Shown here: positions 51,469-59,441 of the stretch, in pieces
Position numbering within the stretch: position 1 is the first letter of the stretch
Layout of the letters: every line of letters starts with the position of its first letter
DNA from: Nocardioides coralli
Lineage (GTDB): Bacteria; Actinomycetota; Actinomycetes; Propionibacteriales; Nocardioidaceae
Length of the DNA stretch: 64,000 bases
Direction: 5' to 3'
NCBI RefSeq assembly: GCF_019880385.1
Contig: NZ_CP082273.1
Coordinates: 2,232,001-2,296,000 of the forward strand
The notes under the pieces: model-generated
Told to the model about the DNA's origin: nothing
What the model saw: the letters and a program-made list of their open reading frames with translations, nothing else
The model's database searches: none
Program-made: the position numbers and the translations under genes

Positions 51469-51894
51469 ATGGACCCGCTGGAACCCGTCGTCGCCGAGGC
51501 CCGGGTCCCGGCGACCCCCCGGGAAGCCTTCATCGCCTTCACGGCGCACATGGACCAGTGGTGGGACGCCAACCTGACCGCCGACCCCGCCACCTTCACC
51601 TCGATCGAGATCGACCCCGACGGCGAGGTCGCCAGCCTCCACGATGACGACGAGCGGCACGTGTGGGGCCGGGTCACGACCTGGGAGCCGGGGGCGGCGT
51701 ACGCCCAGGACTTCTGGCTCGGCCACTCCCCCGACGACGCCACGACCCTGCGCGTCGCCTTCGACGAGGACGACGGAGGCACCCGGGTGCGGCTCGAGCA
51801 CGCCGGCTGGACCGCCGCGACGGCCGACGTCCGGGACCAGTTCACCGCCTGGCCCGAGCTCCTCGAGCGGTACGCCGCCCACGCGAGCCGATGA
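51469..51894 (+). CDS. SRPBCC/AHSA1-like protein
   Basis: This 141-residue single-domain protein fits the AHSA1 (activator of Hsp90 homologue)-like SRPBCC group: VVAEARVPATPREAFIAFTAHMDQWWD at the start, a central WGRVTTWEPGAAYAQDF and a C-terminal WTAATADVRDQFTAWPELLERY helix. Bacterial members are thought to bind small hydrophobic ligands; their roles are mostly unknown. The ATG has CACGAT 6 nt upstream, suggesting a leaderless start. Its stop overlaps the ATG of the GNAT gene by 4 bp. Confidence 0.85.
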   Translation: MDPLEPVVAEARVPATPREAFIAFTAHMDQWWDANLTADPATFTSIEIDPDGEVASLHDDDERHVWGRVTTWEPGAAYAQDFWLGHSPDDATTLRVAFDEDDGGTRVRLEHAGWTAATADVRDQFTAWPELLERYAAHASR

Positions 51895-52784
51895 GCAGGT
51901 CCGACGCACGAGTGCGGCCGATGCGTCGCGAGGACGTCGCCGCGTGCGAGCGGATCAGCTCCTCGGCGTTCCACGAGCTCGACCTCCGGACCCACCAGCG
52001 CGGCTGGCCCGAGCCGTCTCCGAGGTCCGAGGACCGGGCTGCCCGCTGGCGCGGCCGCACCGAGCACCTCCTCGACACCGACCCGGACGGCTGCTGGGTC
52101 GCCGAGGTCGACGACGAGCTCGTGGGCTTCGTGACGTCGCTGGTGCGCGAGCTGATGTGGATCCTGGCGTCGTACGCCGTCAGGCCGGCCAGTCAGGGCC
52201 GCGGGCTCGGTCGGGTGCTGCTCGAGGCGGCGCTGCACCACGGGCGTGGCTGCCTGCGCGGGATGCTCAACGCCTCAGCAGACCCGCAGGCGCTGCGTCG
52301 CTACGTGCAGGCCGGCTTCGAGCTGCACCCCCACCTGCTGCTGACCGGTCGGGTGGAGCGGTCGCTGCTGCCGGAGGTGCGCCACGTGCGCGAGGGCGTC
52401 GAGGCCGACCGGGACCTGCTGGACTCGCTGGACCGGCGCACCCGCGGGGCCGCTCACGGGCCCGACCACGGCGTGCTGATGCGGGAGCTCCGGCTGCTCG
52501 TCACCGATCGGGCGTCGGGCTCCGGCTACGCCTACGTCGACCGGACCGGGTCACCCGTGGTCCTGGCCGCGACCGGTCGCAAGGCCGCCGCTGCACTGAC
52601 GTGGGAGGCGCTGGCGGGCTCGGACCCCGACACACCCGTGCGGATCGCTCACGTCTCCCCCGCCAACGCGTGGGCCGTCGAGCTGGCGGTGGCCGCGCGG
52701 CTGGACGTGTGGTCGAGCGGCTTCCTCGGTCTGCGCAGGATGAAGGAGCCCACGCCCTACATCCCGCACCCCACCCTCCTGTGA
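51891..52784 (+). CDS. GNAT family N-acetyltransferase
   Basis: This 297-residue protein has an N-terminal GNAT domain: VRPMRREDVAACERISS (strand 1-helix), CWVAEVDDELVGFVTSL, and the acetyl-CoA loop VRPASQGRGLGRVLLEAAL (Q-x-x-G-x-G/A). A second beta-rich region (about 190-290) looks like a degenerate GNAT repeat with VVLAATGRKAAAALTWEAL. The substrate is unknown. ATG at 51891 overlaps the upstream SRPBCC gene stop, so the two are translated together. Confidence 0.85.
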   Translation: MSRSDARVRPMRREDVAACERISSSAFHELDLRTHQRGWPEPSPRSEDRAARWRGRTEHLLDTDPDGCWVAEVDDELVGFVTSLVRELMWILASYAVRPASQGRGLGRVLLEAALHHGRGCLRGMLNASADPQALRRYVQAGFELHPHLLLTGRVERSLLPEVRHVREGVEADRDLLDSLDRRTRGAAHGPDHGVLMRELRLLVTDRASGSGYAYVDRTGSPVVLAATGRKAAAALTWEALAGSDPDTPVRIAHVSPANAWAVELAVAARLDVWSSGFLGLRRMKEPTPYIPHPTLL

Positions 52785-52819
52785 CCCGCGGGGACGTCGG
52801 CAGCCACCCGTGCCCCACC

Positions 52820-52825
52820 TAGGAT
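52820..52825 (+). promoter_or_regulatory. -10 hexamer TAGGAT before nadA
   Basis: TAGGAT ends 7 nt before the ATG at 52833. The intervening GAAGGGC could also act as a Shine-Dalgarno in a transcript that starts further upstream. This spacing favours ATG 52833 over ATG 52824. Confidence 0.45.
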
Positions 52826-52832
52826 GAAGGGC

Positions 52833-54005
52833 ATGAGCACCGTCGACCTCCCCCTGCTCCCGCTGGGCCGCGGCCGCGACCTGGACACCGAGCGTGGCGT
52901 GGAGTGCCCGGGCGACCTCCCGGCGCAGTCCGACCCCGGCCTGGTGGAGCGCGCTCGCGCCGCCAAGGAAGAGCTGGGCGACCGGCTGTTCGTGCTCGGT
53001 CACCACTACCAGCGCGACGAGGTCATCCAGTTCGCCGACGTCACCGGTGACTCCTTCAAGCTCGCCCGCGACGCGGCCGCCCGGCCCGAGGCCGAGTTCA
53101 TCGTCTTCTGCGGCGTTCACTTCATGGCCGAGTCCGCCGACATCCTCACCGCACCCCACCAGCAGGTGGTGCTCCCCGACCTCGCCGCCGGCTGCTCGAT
53201 GGCCGACATGGCGCGCCTTGCCCAGGTCGAGGACGCCTGGGACTCCCTCGCCGAGGCGGGTGTGGCCGACGCCGTCGTCCCGGTGACCTACATGAACTCC
53301 AGCGCCGACATCAAGTCCTTCGTCGGCCGCCACGGCGGCACCGTCTGCACCTCGAGCAACGCCGAGACGGCGCTGGAGTGGGCCTTCGAGCAGAAGCCGG
53401 ACGCCAAGGTCCTGTTCCTGCCCGACCAGCACCTCGGGCGCAACACCGCGGTGCTGCAGCTGGGCCTGTCCCTCGAGGACTGCGTGGTGTGGAACCCGCT
53501 GCTGTCGGGCGGCGGTCTCACCGCGGAGCAGCTGCGTGACGCGCGCATGATCCTGTGGCGGGGCCACTGCTCGGTCCACGGCCGCTTCTCCGCCGACGTC
53601 GTCGACGAGCTGCGCGCTGCGGATCCCGACATCCAGATCCTGGTGCACCCCGAGTGCACCCACGACGTGGTGCTCAAGGCAGACCTCATCGGCTCCACCG
53701 AGTTCATCATCAAGACCATCGAGGCGGCGCCGGCCGGCTCCAGCTGGGCGATCGGCACCGAGCTCAACCTGGTCAAGCGGCTCGCGGCACAGCACCCCGA
53801 CAAGCGGATCTCGTTCCTGGACCGCAACGTCTGCTACTGCTCGACCATGAACCGGATCGACCTGCCCCACCTCGTCTGGGCCCTGGAGTCGCTGGTATCC
53901 GGCACGGTGGTCAACCGGATCGAGGTCGATCCCGACACCACCCACTGGGCCCAGGTCGCGCTGCAGCGGATGCTGGACCTCCCGGGGCGCTCCCACCGCG
54001 ACTGA
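52833..54005 (+). CDS. nadA: Quinolinate synthase A
   Basis: This 390-residue enzyme condenses iminoaspartate with dihydroxyacetone phosphate to quinolinate, using a [4Fe-4S] cluster. The three cluster Cys are in FCGVHFMAES, HPECTHDV and NVCYCSTM, and VLGHHYQRDEVIQFAD, DLAAGCSMADM and FLPDQHLGRNT are the classic triad-repeat motifs. The length and the first 40 extra residues match the actinobacterial long form. Neither nadB nor nadC is in the window, so nadA is separated from its usual operon. It converges with the histidine kinase gene, with a 1-bp gap. Confidence 0.95.
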   Translation: MSTVDLPLLPLGRGRDLDTERGVECPGDLPAQSDPGLVERARAAKEELGDRLFVLGHHYQRDEVIQFADVTGDSFKLARDAAARPEAEFIVFCGVHFMAESADILTAPHQQVVLPDLAAGCSMADMARLAQVEDAWDSLAEAGVADAVVPVTYMNSSADIKSFVGRHGGTVCTSSNAETALEWAFEQKPDAKVLFLPDQHLGRNTAVLQLGLSLEDCVVWNPLLSGGGLTAEQLRDARMILWRGHCSVHGRFSADVVDELRAADPDIQILVHPECTHDVVLKADLIGSTEFIIKTIEAAPAGSSWAIGTELNLVKRLAAQHPDKRISFLDRNVCYCSTMNRIDLPHLVWALESLVSGTVVNRIEVDPDTTHWAQVALQRMLDLPGRSHRD

Positions 54006-54006
54006 G

Positions 54007-54702
54007 TCAGTCGGGCAGCTCGAACCACACCACGGCGCCGCCGCCGATGCGGCCGTCGATCCCCATCTGGCCGCCGTGGCCCGCGACGATCCGCCGACAG
54101 GTCGCCAGCCCGACTCCGCTGCCGGGCACGGAGGTGTCGAGCCGCACCATCGGCTCGAAGACGTGCTCCCGCTGGTCCGGCGGTATGCCGTGGCCCCGGT
54201 CGGACACGCTCACCCGCCACCCGTCCTGCGTCCGCTCTGCTCCGAGGTCGATCGCGGCGTCCCAGGCGGAGAAGTTGACGGCGTTCATCACCAGGTGCGT
54301 GAGGACGACCTTGAGCCGCGCGGCGTCGCCCCGGACGGTGGGCAGCTCGCCCGCGCCGTGGACCTGACCCGGCGCGACCGCCTCACCCAGCTCCTCGATC
54401 GCCTCGGCGGCGACCACGGCCAGGTCGACCTCGCTCCGCTCTGCGGGTGCTCCGACCCGCGCGAAGGTGAGCAGGTCGTTGATCATCACGTCCATCCGGG
54501 TGACCCCTCGCTCGGCGCGGCGGATCAGGGTCAGCAGCTCCGAGTCGTCGTCCCCGATCTCCTCGCGCGCCAGCTCCAGGCACATCCGGACCGCCGAGAG
54601 CGGGTTCTTGAGGTCGTGGCTGACCTGCCCCGCGAAGGCAGCCAGCCGCTCGTCGACGACCGGGTCGTCGGGGAGGGCGCTGGTTCCGTCAGCGGACGTC
54701 AC
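54007..54702 (-). CDS. Soluble sensor histidine kinase of the Psp operon
   Basis: This 231-residue kinase consists of a short N-terminus, a HisKA domain with His29 in VSHDLKNPLSAVR, and a HATPase domain with the N-box LVMNAVNFSAWD and G-boxes VSDRGHGIPPDQ and GSGVGLATCRRI. It lacks membrane helices or an obvious sensor domain, so it may be regulated by a partner protein. GTG at 54702 overlaps the PspAB gene stop by 4 bp, making it the last gene of the psp operon. A response regulator is not coded next to it. Confidence 0.88.
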   Translation of the reverse strand: MTSADGTSALPDDPVVDERLAAFAGQVSHDLKNPLSAVRMCLELAREEIGDDDSELLTLIRRAERGVTRMDVMINDLLTFARVGAPAERSEVDLAVVAAEAIEELGEAVAPGQVHGAGELPTVRGDAARLKVVLTHLVMNAVNFSAWDAAIDLGAERTQDGWRVSVSDRGHGIPPDQREHVFEPMVRLDTSVPGSGVGLATCRRIVAGHGGQMGIDGRIGGGAVVWFELPD

Positions 54703-55271
54703 AGTCCCGGAGCATCCCACACCGCGAGCCACCGGCTCAGGTCCTTCTCGACAGGGATCTCCGGGGAGAGCGTGTCGCGCACCTGCATCTCGAGCAGGTT
54801 GTCGCGCTGCTGCGGGCCGGTCGGGGCGAAGGGGTAGAACGTCCCTTGCTTGTAGAGGTAGACCAGTCCGAGCCTGCGGCCGGTCCGGTCGGAAAACGGG
54901 ATCAGCGAGCACAGCAGCCCCGTCCCGAAGCCCTGCGCCTCCAGCGAGGTGTTGACGGCGTGGAGATCCGTGCAGAGCCCGGCCACGTCGTCCGGGTCGT
55001 CGGTCACGGTCAGCCACGTGAAGCCGTAGGAGTCGGCGGTCACCGACACCTCGGGCGCATCGGGGTCGGACTCGATGAGCCGGATCACCTCCGACTGCAT
55101 CTCCGCGAACGCCGTGCCCGTCGCGGCGCGGTAGCAGACGGACCCTGACCCCGTGGGCGTGAAGCCGGTGGCGGTCTGCAGGGTGATGGCCGCGCCGGGC
55201 ACGCCGAAGAGCGCGTCGAGGTCGGGGCGCACCTCCCGCCGCCGTCCGGTGATCGCCTCCCAGAGACCCAT
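54699..55271 (-). CDS. PspA-associated protein PspAB
   Basis: This 190-residue soluble protein begins MGLWEAITGRRREVRPDLDALFGVPGAA and contains SPTADSYGFTWL-like and YLYKQGTFYPFAP segments that fit the PspAB family, found next to PspA and HtpX in actinobacteria. No catalytic motif is visible; it is thought to work with PspA in envelope-stress response. Its start and the htpX stop overlap by one base (TGATG at 55271), and its stop overlaps the kinase start. Confidence 0.85.
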   Translation of the reverse strand: MGLWEAITGRRREVRPDLDALFGVPGAAITLQTATGFTPTGSGSVCYRAATGTAFAEMQSEVIRLIESDPDAPEVSVTADSYGFTWLTVTDDPDDVAGLCTDLHAVNTSLEAQGFGTGLLCSLIPFSDRTGRRLGLVYLYKQGTFYPFAPTGPQQRDNLLEMQVRDTLSPEIPVEKDLSRWLAVWDAPGL

Positions 55272-56188
55272 CAGTCGCCCGGCCGGCCGAGCTCGGCCTG
55301 GATCCGGGCCAGCTGCTCGAGCCGCTGCTCCAGCGACGGGTGGGTCGAGGTGAGCGTCTTGAGGGTGGCGCCGCTGATCGCGGGAGCGATGAAGAAGGCG
55401 TTCATCGACTGGCTCTGGCGCAGGTCGCGCTGCGGGATCGCCGCGATGTCGCCGGTGATCTTCTGCAGCGCGGTCGCCAGGGCGGCCGGCTTCATGGTCA
55501 GGTAGGCGCCCGCCCGGTCCGCGGACAGCTCGCGGTAGCGCGAGAGGAGCCGGGTCAGGAAGAAGCTGACGGCGTAGACGACCAGGCTGACGACCAGCGC
55601 GATGACGAAGAAGGCGGCCCCGTTGCGGTCGCGGCGTCCCGCCAGGGCCCCGAACCGGGCGCCGTGCATGAGCATCCCCGCCACGATCCCGGCCGAGGAG
55701 GCGACGGTCATCACCAGCACGTCGCGGTGGGCGACGTGGGACAGCTCGTGCGCCAGCACGGCCTCGAGCTCCTCGGCGGACAACTTGCCCATGATGCCGG
55801 TGGTCACCACCACCACGGCGCGGTCGGGGCTGCGGCCGGTCGCGAACGCGTTGGGCATCGGGGTGTCGGCGATGCCGACCCGCGGCTTGGGCATGTCGGC
55901 CAGGGCGCAGAGCCGGTCGACCATGCCGTGCAGCTCCGGCGCCTCCTCCGGCGAGACCTCACGGGCCCGCATCGCACGCATGGCGACCTTGTCGGAGCTC
56001 CACCACTGGTAGACGGCGATGCCGATGCCCACGAGCCCGATGATCGGGACCAGCCCCTCGTAGCCGGAGCTGGCCGCCGCGAACATCAGCACGACGATGA
56101 GGGCGACGAACAGCGCACCCAGCAGGAACATCACCGTCGTCATCCGGACCGTGAGGCCGGTGTCCTTGATGAAGCGCGAGGAGGCCAC
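55271..56188 (-). CDS. htpX: HtpX-like M48 membrane zinc protease
   Basis: This 305-residue protease has an N-terminal pair of membrane segments, the zinc motif LAHELSHVAHRD, a second membrane pair, and the third-ligand region SADRAGAYLTM. HtpX degrades misfolded membrane proteins and complements PspA in envelope stress. The order pspA-pspAA-htpX-pspAB is a known actinobacterial arrangement. ATG at 56188 lies 4 bp after the pspAA stop at 56193; its TGA overlaps the pspAB start by one base. Confidence 0.94.
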   Translation of the reverse strand: MASSRFIKDTGLTVRMTTVMFLLGALFVALIVVLMFAAASSGYEGLVPIIGLVGIGIAVYQWWSSDKVAMRAMRAREVSPEEAPELHGMVDRLCALADMPKPRVGIADTPMPNAFATGRSPDRAVVVVTTGIMGKLSAEELEAVLAHELSHVAHRDVLVMTVASSAGIVAGMLMHGARFGALAGRRDRNGAAFFVIALVVSLVVYAVSFFLTRLLSRYRELSADRAGAYLTMKPAALATALQKITGDIAAIPQRDLRQSQSMNAFFIAPAISGATLKTLTSTHPSLEQRLEQLARIQAELGRPGD

Positions 56189-56192
56189 GGTC

Positions 56193-56471
56193 TCAGCCGG
56201 GGATCAGGCCGTCGCCGCTGAGCAGGTCACGCACCTCTTCCAGGCTGGCGTCGGCCGGCGGCAGGATGAGGTCGGAGGTGTCGAGCGTCCCCTCCGCGTG
56301 GGGTACGGCGCTGTCGCGGACCCGGTCCAGGAGCGCCCCGAGGGCCTTGGCGAACACCTCGTCGTCGCCGGCCTCGACCGCCTGCTCGACGGCGTCGTCG
56401 AGGGCGTTGAGCGAGTCGATCGACTCCTCCGGGACGTCGAACTGCCCCTCGCCCAGGATCCGGATGATCAA
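56193..56471 (-). CDS. PspA-associated protein PspAA
   Basis: This 92-residue protein starts MIIRILGEGQFDVPEESIDSLN, followed by an acidic helical segment (DDAVEQAVEAGDDEVFAKALGALLDRV) and a C-terminal PPADASLEEVRDLLSGDGLIPG. It matches the PspAA family coded beside actinobacterial PspA. It probably interacts with PspA; no enzyme motif is present. Its ATG overlaps the pspA stop by 4 bp (56468-56471), so the two are translated in step. Confidence 0.9.
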   Translation of the reverse strand: MIIRILGEGQFDVPEESIDSLNALDDAVEQAVEAGDDEVFAKALGALLDRVRDSAVPHAEGTLDTSDLILPPADASLEEVRDLLSGDGLIPG

Positions 56472-57241
56472 GGAGTGCCGTCCTCGGTCGACTCCTTCTG
56501 CGGCTCCTCGGCCAGGATGTCGGTGCCCTCGATCGCCTGCGGCTGGCTCTTGGACTTCAGCTGGGCCAGCTCCGCCTCGACGTCGGACTCCGAGCTCATC
56601 GCGTCGAGCTCACGCGAGATGTCGTCGCCGCCCCCGATCTGGCTGACGTCCTCGAGGGCGCCGGAGGCCAGGAGCTCGTCGATCGCGCCGGCCCGCGCCT
56701 GCATCTGGGCGGTCTTGTCCTCGGCACGCTGTATCGCGAGGCCCACGTCGCCCATCTCCTCACCGATGCCCGACATCGCCTCGTTGATCTTGGTCTGGGC
56801 CTCGGCCGCGGTGTAGGTGGCCTTGATGGTCTCCTTGCGGGTCCGGAACGCCTCGACCTTGGCCTGGAGCCGCTGCTGGGCCAGCGTCAGCTTCTCCTCC
56901 TCGCCCTGCAGCTGGGCGTGCTGCGTCTTCAGGTCGTTGATCTGGGAGGTGAGTCCTGACTTGCGGGTCAGCGCCTCGCGCGCCAGGTCCTCGCGGCCGA
57001 CCCCGATCGCCTTCTCCGCCTGCGCCTGCAGCTTGGCCTGCTGCTGCTCCAGCTGGTTGACCTGCAGCTCCACGCGCTTGCGGCTGGTGGCGACGTCCGC
57101 CACGCCGCGGCGTACCTTCACCAGCAGGTCCTGCTGGCGCTGGTAGCTGTAGTCCAGCGTCTCCCGGGGGTCCTCGGCGCGGTCGAGGGCCCGGTTGGCC
57201 TTGGACCGGAAGATCAGGCTGATGCGCTTCATGAGGCTCAT
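56468..57241 (-). CDS. pspA: PspA/IM30 (ESCRT-III-like) membrane-protection protein
   Basis: This 257-residue protein is almost entirely coiled coil: MSLMKRISLIFRSKANRALDRAEDP at the N-terminus (membrane-binding helix), YSYQRQQDLLVKVRRGVADV, QVNQLEQQQAKLQAQAEKAI and so on to about residue 190. PspA/IM30 proteins bend and protect membranes in response to proton leakage. The last 60 residues are acidic and low-complexity. It heads the operon pspA-pspAA-htpX-pspAB-kinase. The ATG has TAGGGT only 6 nt upstream, so it is probably leaderless. Confidence 0.94.
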   Translation of the reverse strand: MSLMKRISLIFRSKANRALDRAEDPRETLDYSYQRQQDLLVKVRRGVADVATSRKRVELQVNQLEQQQAKLQAQAEKAIGVGREDLAREALTRKSGLTSQINDLKTQHAQLQGEEEKLTLAQQRLQAKVEAFRTRKETIKATYTAAEAQTKINEAMSGIGEEMGDVGLAIQRAEDKTAQMQARAGAIDELLASGALEDVSQIGGGDDISRELDAMSSESDVEAELAQLKSKSQPQAIEGTDILAEEPQKESTEDGTP

Positions 57242-57247
57242 GGGGCA

Positions 57248-57302
57248 ACCCTAGGACCAAACCCCAAGGCGTGCGAGCGCTGCCCGCCGACCCGGGTAGG
57301 GT
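57248..57302. promoter_or_regulatory. Divergent promoters of pspA and the DUF3043 gene
   Basis: TAGGGT (minus, 57248-57253) lies 6 nt before the pspA ATG. TAGGGT (plus, 57297-57302) would start the DUF3043 message about 30 nt before its GTG. The same hexamer on both strands faces outward. Confidence 0.5.
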
Positions 57303-57338
57303 TGGGAGGTCCGCCGTCCCGTCGACGAAAGCACGTTC

Positions 57339-57923
57339 GTGTTCCGCCGAACCAAGTCCGAGTCCCCGACCACCGCCACCCCGGCCCCCAAGCCGGAGGG
57401 CAAGGGTCGTCCCACCCCCTCACGCAAGGAGGCCGAGGCGGCCGCCCGCGCCCGGGCGAAGGCCCCGCGGACCCGCCGCGAGCAGGTCCAGCAGCAGCGC
57501 AAGCAGCGGGCCGAGTCAAGCCGCAAGGTCCGTGAAGCGATGCGGACGGGTGACGAGCGCTACTTCCTCTCGCGCGACAAGGGACCGGTGCGCCGCTTCA
57601 TCCGCGACTTCGTCGACAGCAGGTTCTCCTTCATCGAGCTGGTGCTGCCGGTGATGATCGTGACCCTCGTGCTCAGCTACTCCGGGAGCACCCGACTGGC
57701 GGGCATCGGCAACCTGATCCTCATGGGCATGTTCTTCCTGGTGATCATCGACCTGATCACCCTGCGCTTCCGGCTCCGCCGCGAGCTGGCGGCGCGGTTC
57801 CCGGACGAGCCCACGAAGGGCACGACGTGGTACGCCCTGAGCCGGTCGATGCAGATGAAGTTCATGCGGATGCCGAAGGCGCAGGTCAAGATCGGCGAGC
57901 CGCTGCCCGACCGCTACCGGTGA
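57339..57923 (+). CDS. DUF3043 membrane protein
   Basis: This 194-residue protein has a basic, Arg/Lys-rich N-terminal arm (residues 1-75), then two membrane segments (FIELVLPVMIVTLVLSYSG and IGNLILMGMFFLVIIDLIT) and a conserved-looking C-terminal region (ALSRSMQMKFMRMPKAQVKIG). It matches DUF3043, an actinobacterial family (Rv2206 position) of unknown function. The GTG is kept because the Shine-Dalgarno-like GAAAGC lies just upstream; the TAGGGT gives a 30-nt leader. It is divergent from pspA. Confidence 0.88.
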   Translation: MFRRTKSESPTTATPAPKPEGKGRPTPSRKEAEAAARARAKAPRTRREQVQQQRKQRAESSRKVREAMRTGDERYFLSRDKGPVRRFIRDFVDSRFSFIELVLPVMIVTLVLSYSGSTRLAGIGNLILMGMFFLVIIDLITLRFRLRRELAARFPDEPTKGTTWYALSRSMQMKFMRMPKAQVKIGEPLPDRYR

Positions 57924-57951
57924 CCACGCGCCGGCCCGCGAGGACGGCTGC

Positions 57952-59010
57952 TCAGGCGTCGTAGTCGAGGACCACCCGCGCCGCCGTCGGGTGGGACTGG
58001 CAGGTCAGGACGTAGCCGCGCTCCACCTCGTCGGGCTCCAGCGCGTAGTTGGCGTCCATCTGGACCGTGCCCTTCAGCAGCTTGGCGCGGCACGTGCCGC
58101 ACACGCCCCCCTTGCAGGCAAAGGGCAGGTCCGAGCGCACCTCGAGCGCGGCCTCGAGGACCGGCGGACCGTCGGGCCGCAGCGGGAAGTCGCTGGCACG
58201 ACCGTCGAGGCGGATCGTGACCTCCGCGGCCCCGTCGGCGCCGTCGTCGAGCGAGGCGACCGGCGCCCTCGGCACCGGGTCGGCGTGGAACAGCTCGGTG
58301 TGGATCCGGGTCGCCCCGAGATCGGTCAGCGTCTCGCGCAGCGCGACCACCATCTGCTGGGGGCCGCACAGGAACCAGTCGTCGGCGTCGGCGAGGTCGT
58401 AGGCCTTGACGATCTCGAGGAGCCGGTCGCCGTCGAGGCGCCCGGAGAGGAGCTCGACGTCCTGCCGCTCGCGGGAGAGCACGTGGATGATCTGGAACCG
58501 GTCCGGGAACCGGTCCTTGAGGTCGTGCACCTCGTCGAGGAACATCACCGAGCGACTGGTGCGGTTGGCATAGACCAGCGTGACCCGCGACCCCGGCTCG
58601 CCCTCGAGGACCGCCGCCACGATCGAGAGGACCGGGGTGATGCCCGAACCGGCCGCGACGGCGACGTACTGCTTCGCCGCCTCCGGGTCGAGGGTGGTCG
58701 TGAACCGGCCTGCGGGTGTCATCACCTCGAGCTCGTCACCGACCTGCAGCGACCCCACGACCCCGTCGGAGAAGGCTCCGCCCGGGAGTCGCTTCACCCC
58801 GATGCGCAGCACGCCCGACGAGGGCGGCGTGCAGATCGAGAAGCTGCGGCGTACGTCGTCGGCGCCACGCACCGAGAGGTGCTGGCCGTGCACGAACCGG
58901 TAGTCCTCGCGCAAGTCGTCGGGGACGTCGAACGTGATCGCGACCGCGTCGTCGGTCAGCTCGTCGATGGCCGCCACGCGCAAGGCGTGGAGCGCTGCAT
59001 GGCCGCTCAC
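57952..59010 (-). CDS. paaE: Phenylacetyl-CoA epoxidase reductase component PaaE
   Basis: This 352-residue reductase has an FAD-binding barrel with the RSFSIC flavin motif (residues about 58-63), an NAD half (AAGSGITPVLSIVAAVLEG and FLCGPQQMVVAL) and a C-terminal plant-type [2Fe-2S] ferredoxin domain with CKGGVCGTC and a last Cys in VLTCQSHP. It passes NADPH electrons to the PaaA/PaaC diiron epoxidase. The GTG at 59010 is chosen because the array ORF stop overlaps it (GTGA), as at the other paa joints; a longer in-frame start exists at 59061 within the array. Confidence 0.93.
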   Translation of the reverse strand: MSGHAALHALRVAAIDELTDDAVAITFDVPDDLREDYRFVHGQHLSVRGADDVRRSFSICTPPSSGVLRIGVKRLPGGAFSDGVVGSLQVGDELEVMTPAGRFTTTLDPEAAKQYVAVAAGSGITPVLSIVAAVLEGEPGSRVTLVYANRTSRSVMFLDEVHDLKDRFPDRFQIIHVLSRERQDVELLSGRLDGDRLLEIVKAYDLADADDWFLCGPQQMVVALRETLTDLGATRIHTELFHADPVPRAPVASLDDGADGAAEVTIRLDGRASDFPLRPDGPPVLEAALEVRSDLPFACKGGVCGTCRAKLLKGTVQMDANYALEPDEVERGYVLTCQSHPTAARVVLDYDA

Positions 59011-59441
59011 AGCACCGATCCCTTCACTCGCCGTCTCCCGCTTTCCCGCGTCGTCCTGCACCCGCCCGTGGCGTTGCGGGCTCCCGGCTCGCTCACAGCA
59101 CTGGACCGTTCACTCGCCGTCGCCCGCTTCCTTGCGTCGGTCGTGCACCCGCCCGTGGCGTTGCGGGCTCCCGGCTCGCTCACAGCACTGGACCGTTCAC
59201 TCGCCGTCGCCCGCTTCCTTGCGTCGGTCGTGCACCCGCCCGTGGCGTTGCGGGCTCCCGGCTCGCTCACAGCACTGGACCGTTCACTCGCCGTCGCCCG
59301 CTTCCTTGCGTCGGTCGTGCACCCGCCCGTGGCATTGCGGGCTCCCGGCTCGCTCACAGCACTGGACCGTTCACTCGCCGTCGCCCGCTCCCCCGTGCTC
59401 GTGCACCCGCCCGCGGCGTTGCGGGCTCCCGGCTCGCTCAC
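59007..59441 (-). CDS. Open reading frame of 29-residue repeats between paaD and paaE
   Basis: If translated, this frame gives 144 residues made of five repeats based on SEPGARNATGGCTTDAR and KRATASERSSAV. It starts with GTG overlapping the paaD stop (GTGA, 59438-59441) and ends with TGA overlapping the paaE GTG (GTGA, 59007-59010), the same coupling used by all other paa genes. It is rich in Arg, Ser and Ala with one Cys per unit and no membrane helix or signal. Third codon positions are less GC-biased than in neighbouring genes. It may be an expressed repeat protein or a by-product of array expansion; I cannot decide. Confidence 0.4.
   Translation of the reverse strand: MSEPGARNAAGGCTSTGERATASERSSAVSEPGARNATGGCTTDARKRATASERSSAVSEPGARNATGGCTTDARKRATASERSSAVSEPGARNATGGCTTDARKRATASERSSAVSEPGARNATGGCRTTRESGRRRVKGSVL
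59011..59441 (-). repeat. Tandem array of five 84-87-bp units in the paa operon
   Basis: Units begin with GTGAGC at minus-strand positions 59441, 59357, 59270, 59183 and 59096; the last runs to 59010. Lengths are 84, 87, 87, 87 and 86 bp. The three middle units are nearly identical (a single substitution is visible); the first lacks one codon and the last is diverged with a 1-bp loss near 59050-59058. There are no unique spacers, so it is not a CRISPR. Confidence 0.97.

Noticed and set aside
52824..54005. nadA start at ATG 52824
   Set aside because: ATG 52833 has both a better-placed GAAGG site and TAGGAT at 7 nt; the upstream ATG overlaps the -10 hexamer itself.
59011..59441. Possible CRISPR array
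   Set aside because: The units are contiguous with no unique spacers and are 84-87 bp long, far longer than CRISPR repeats; there are no cas genes.
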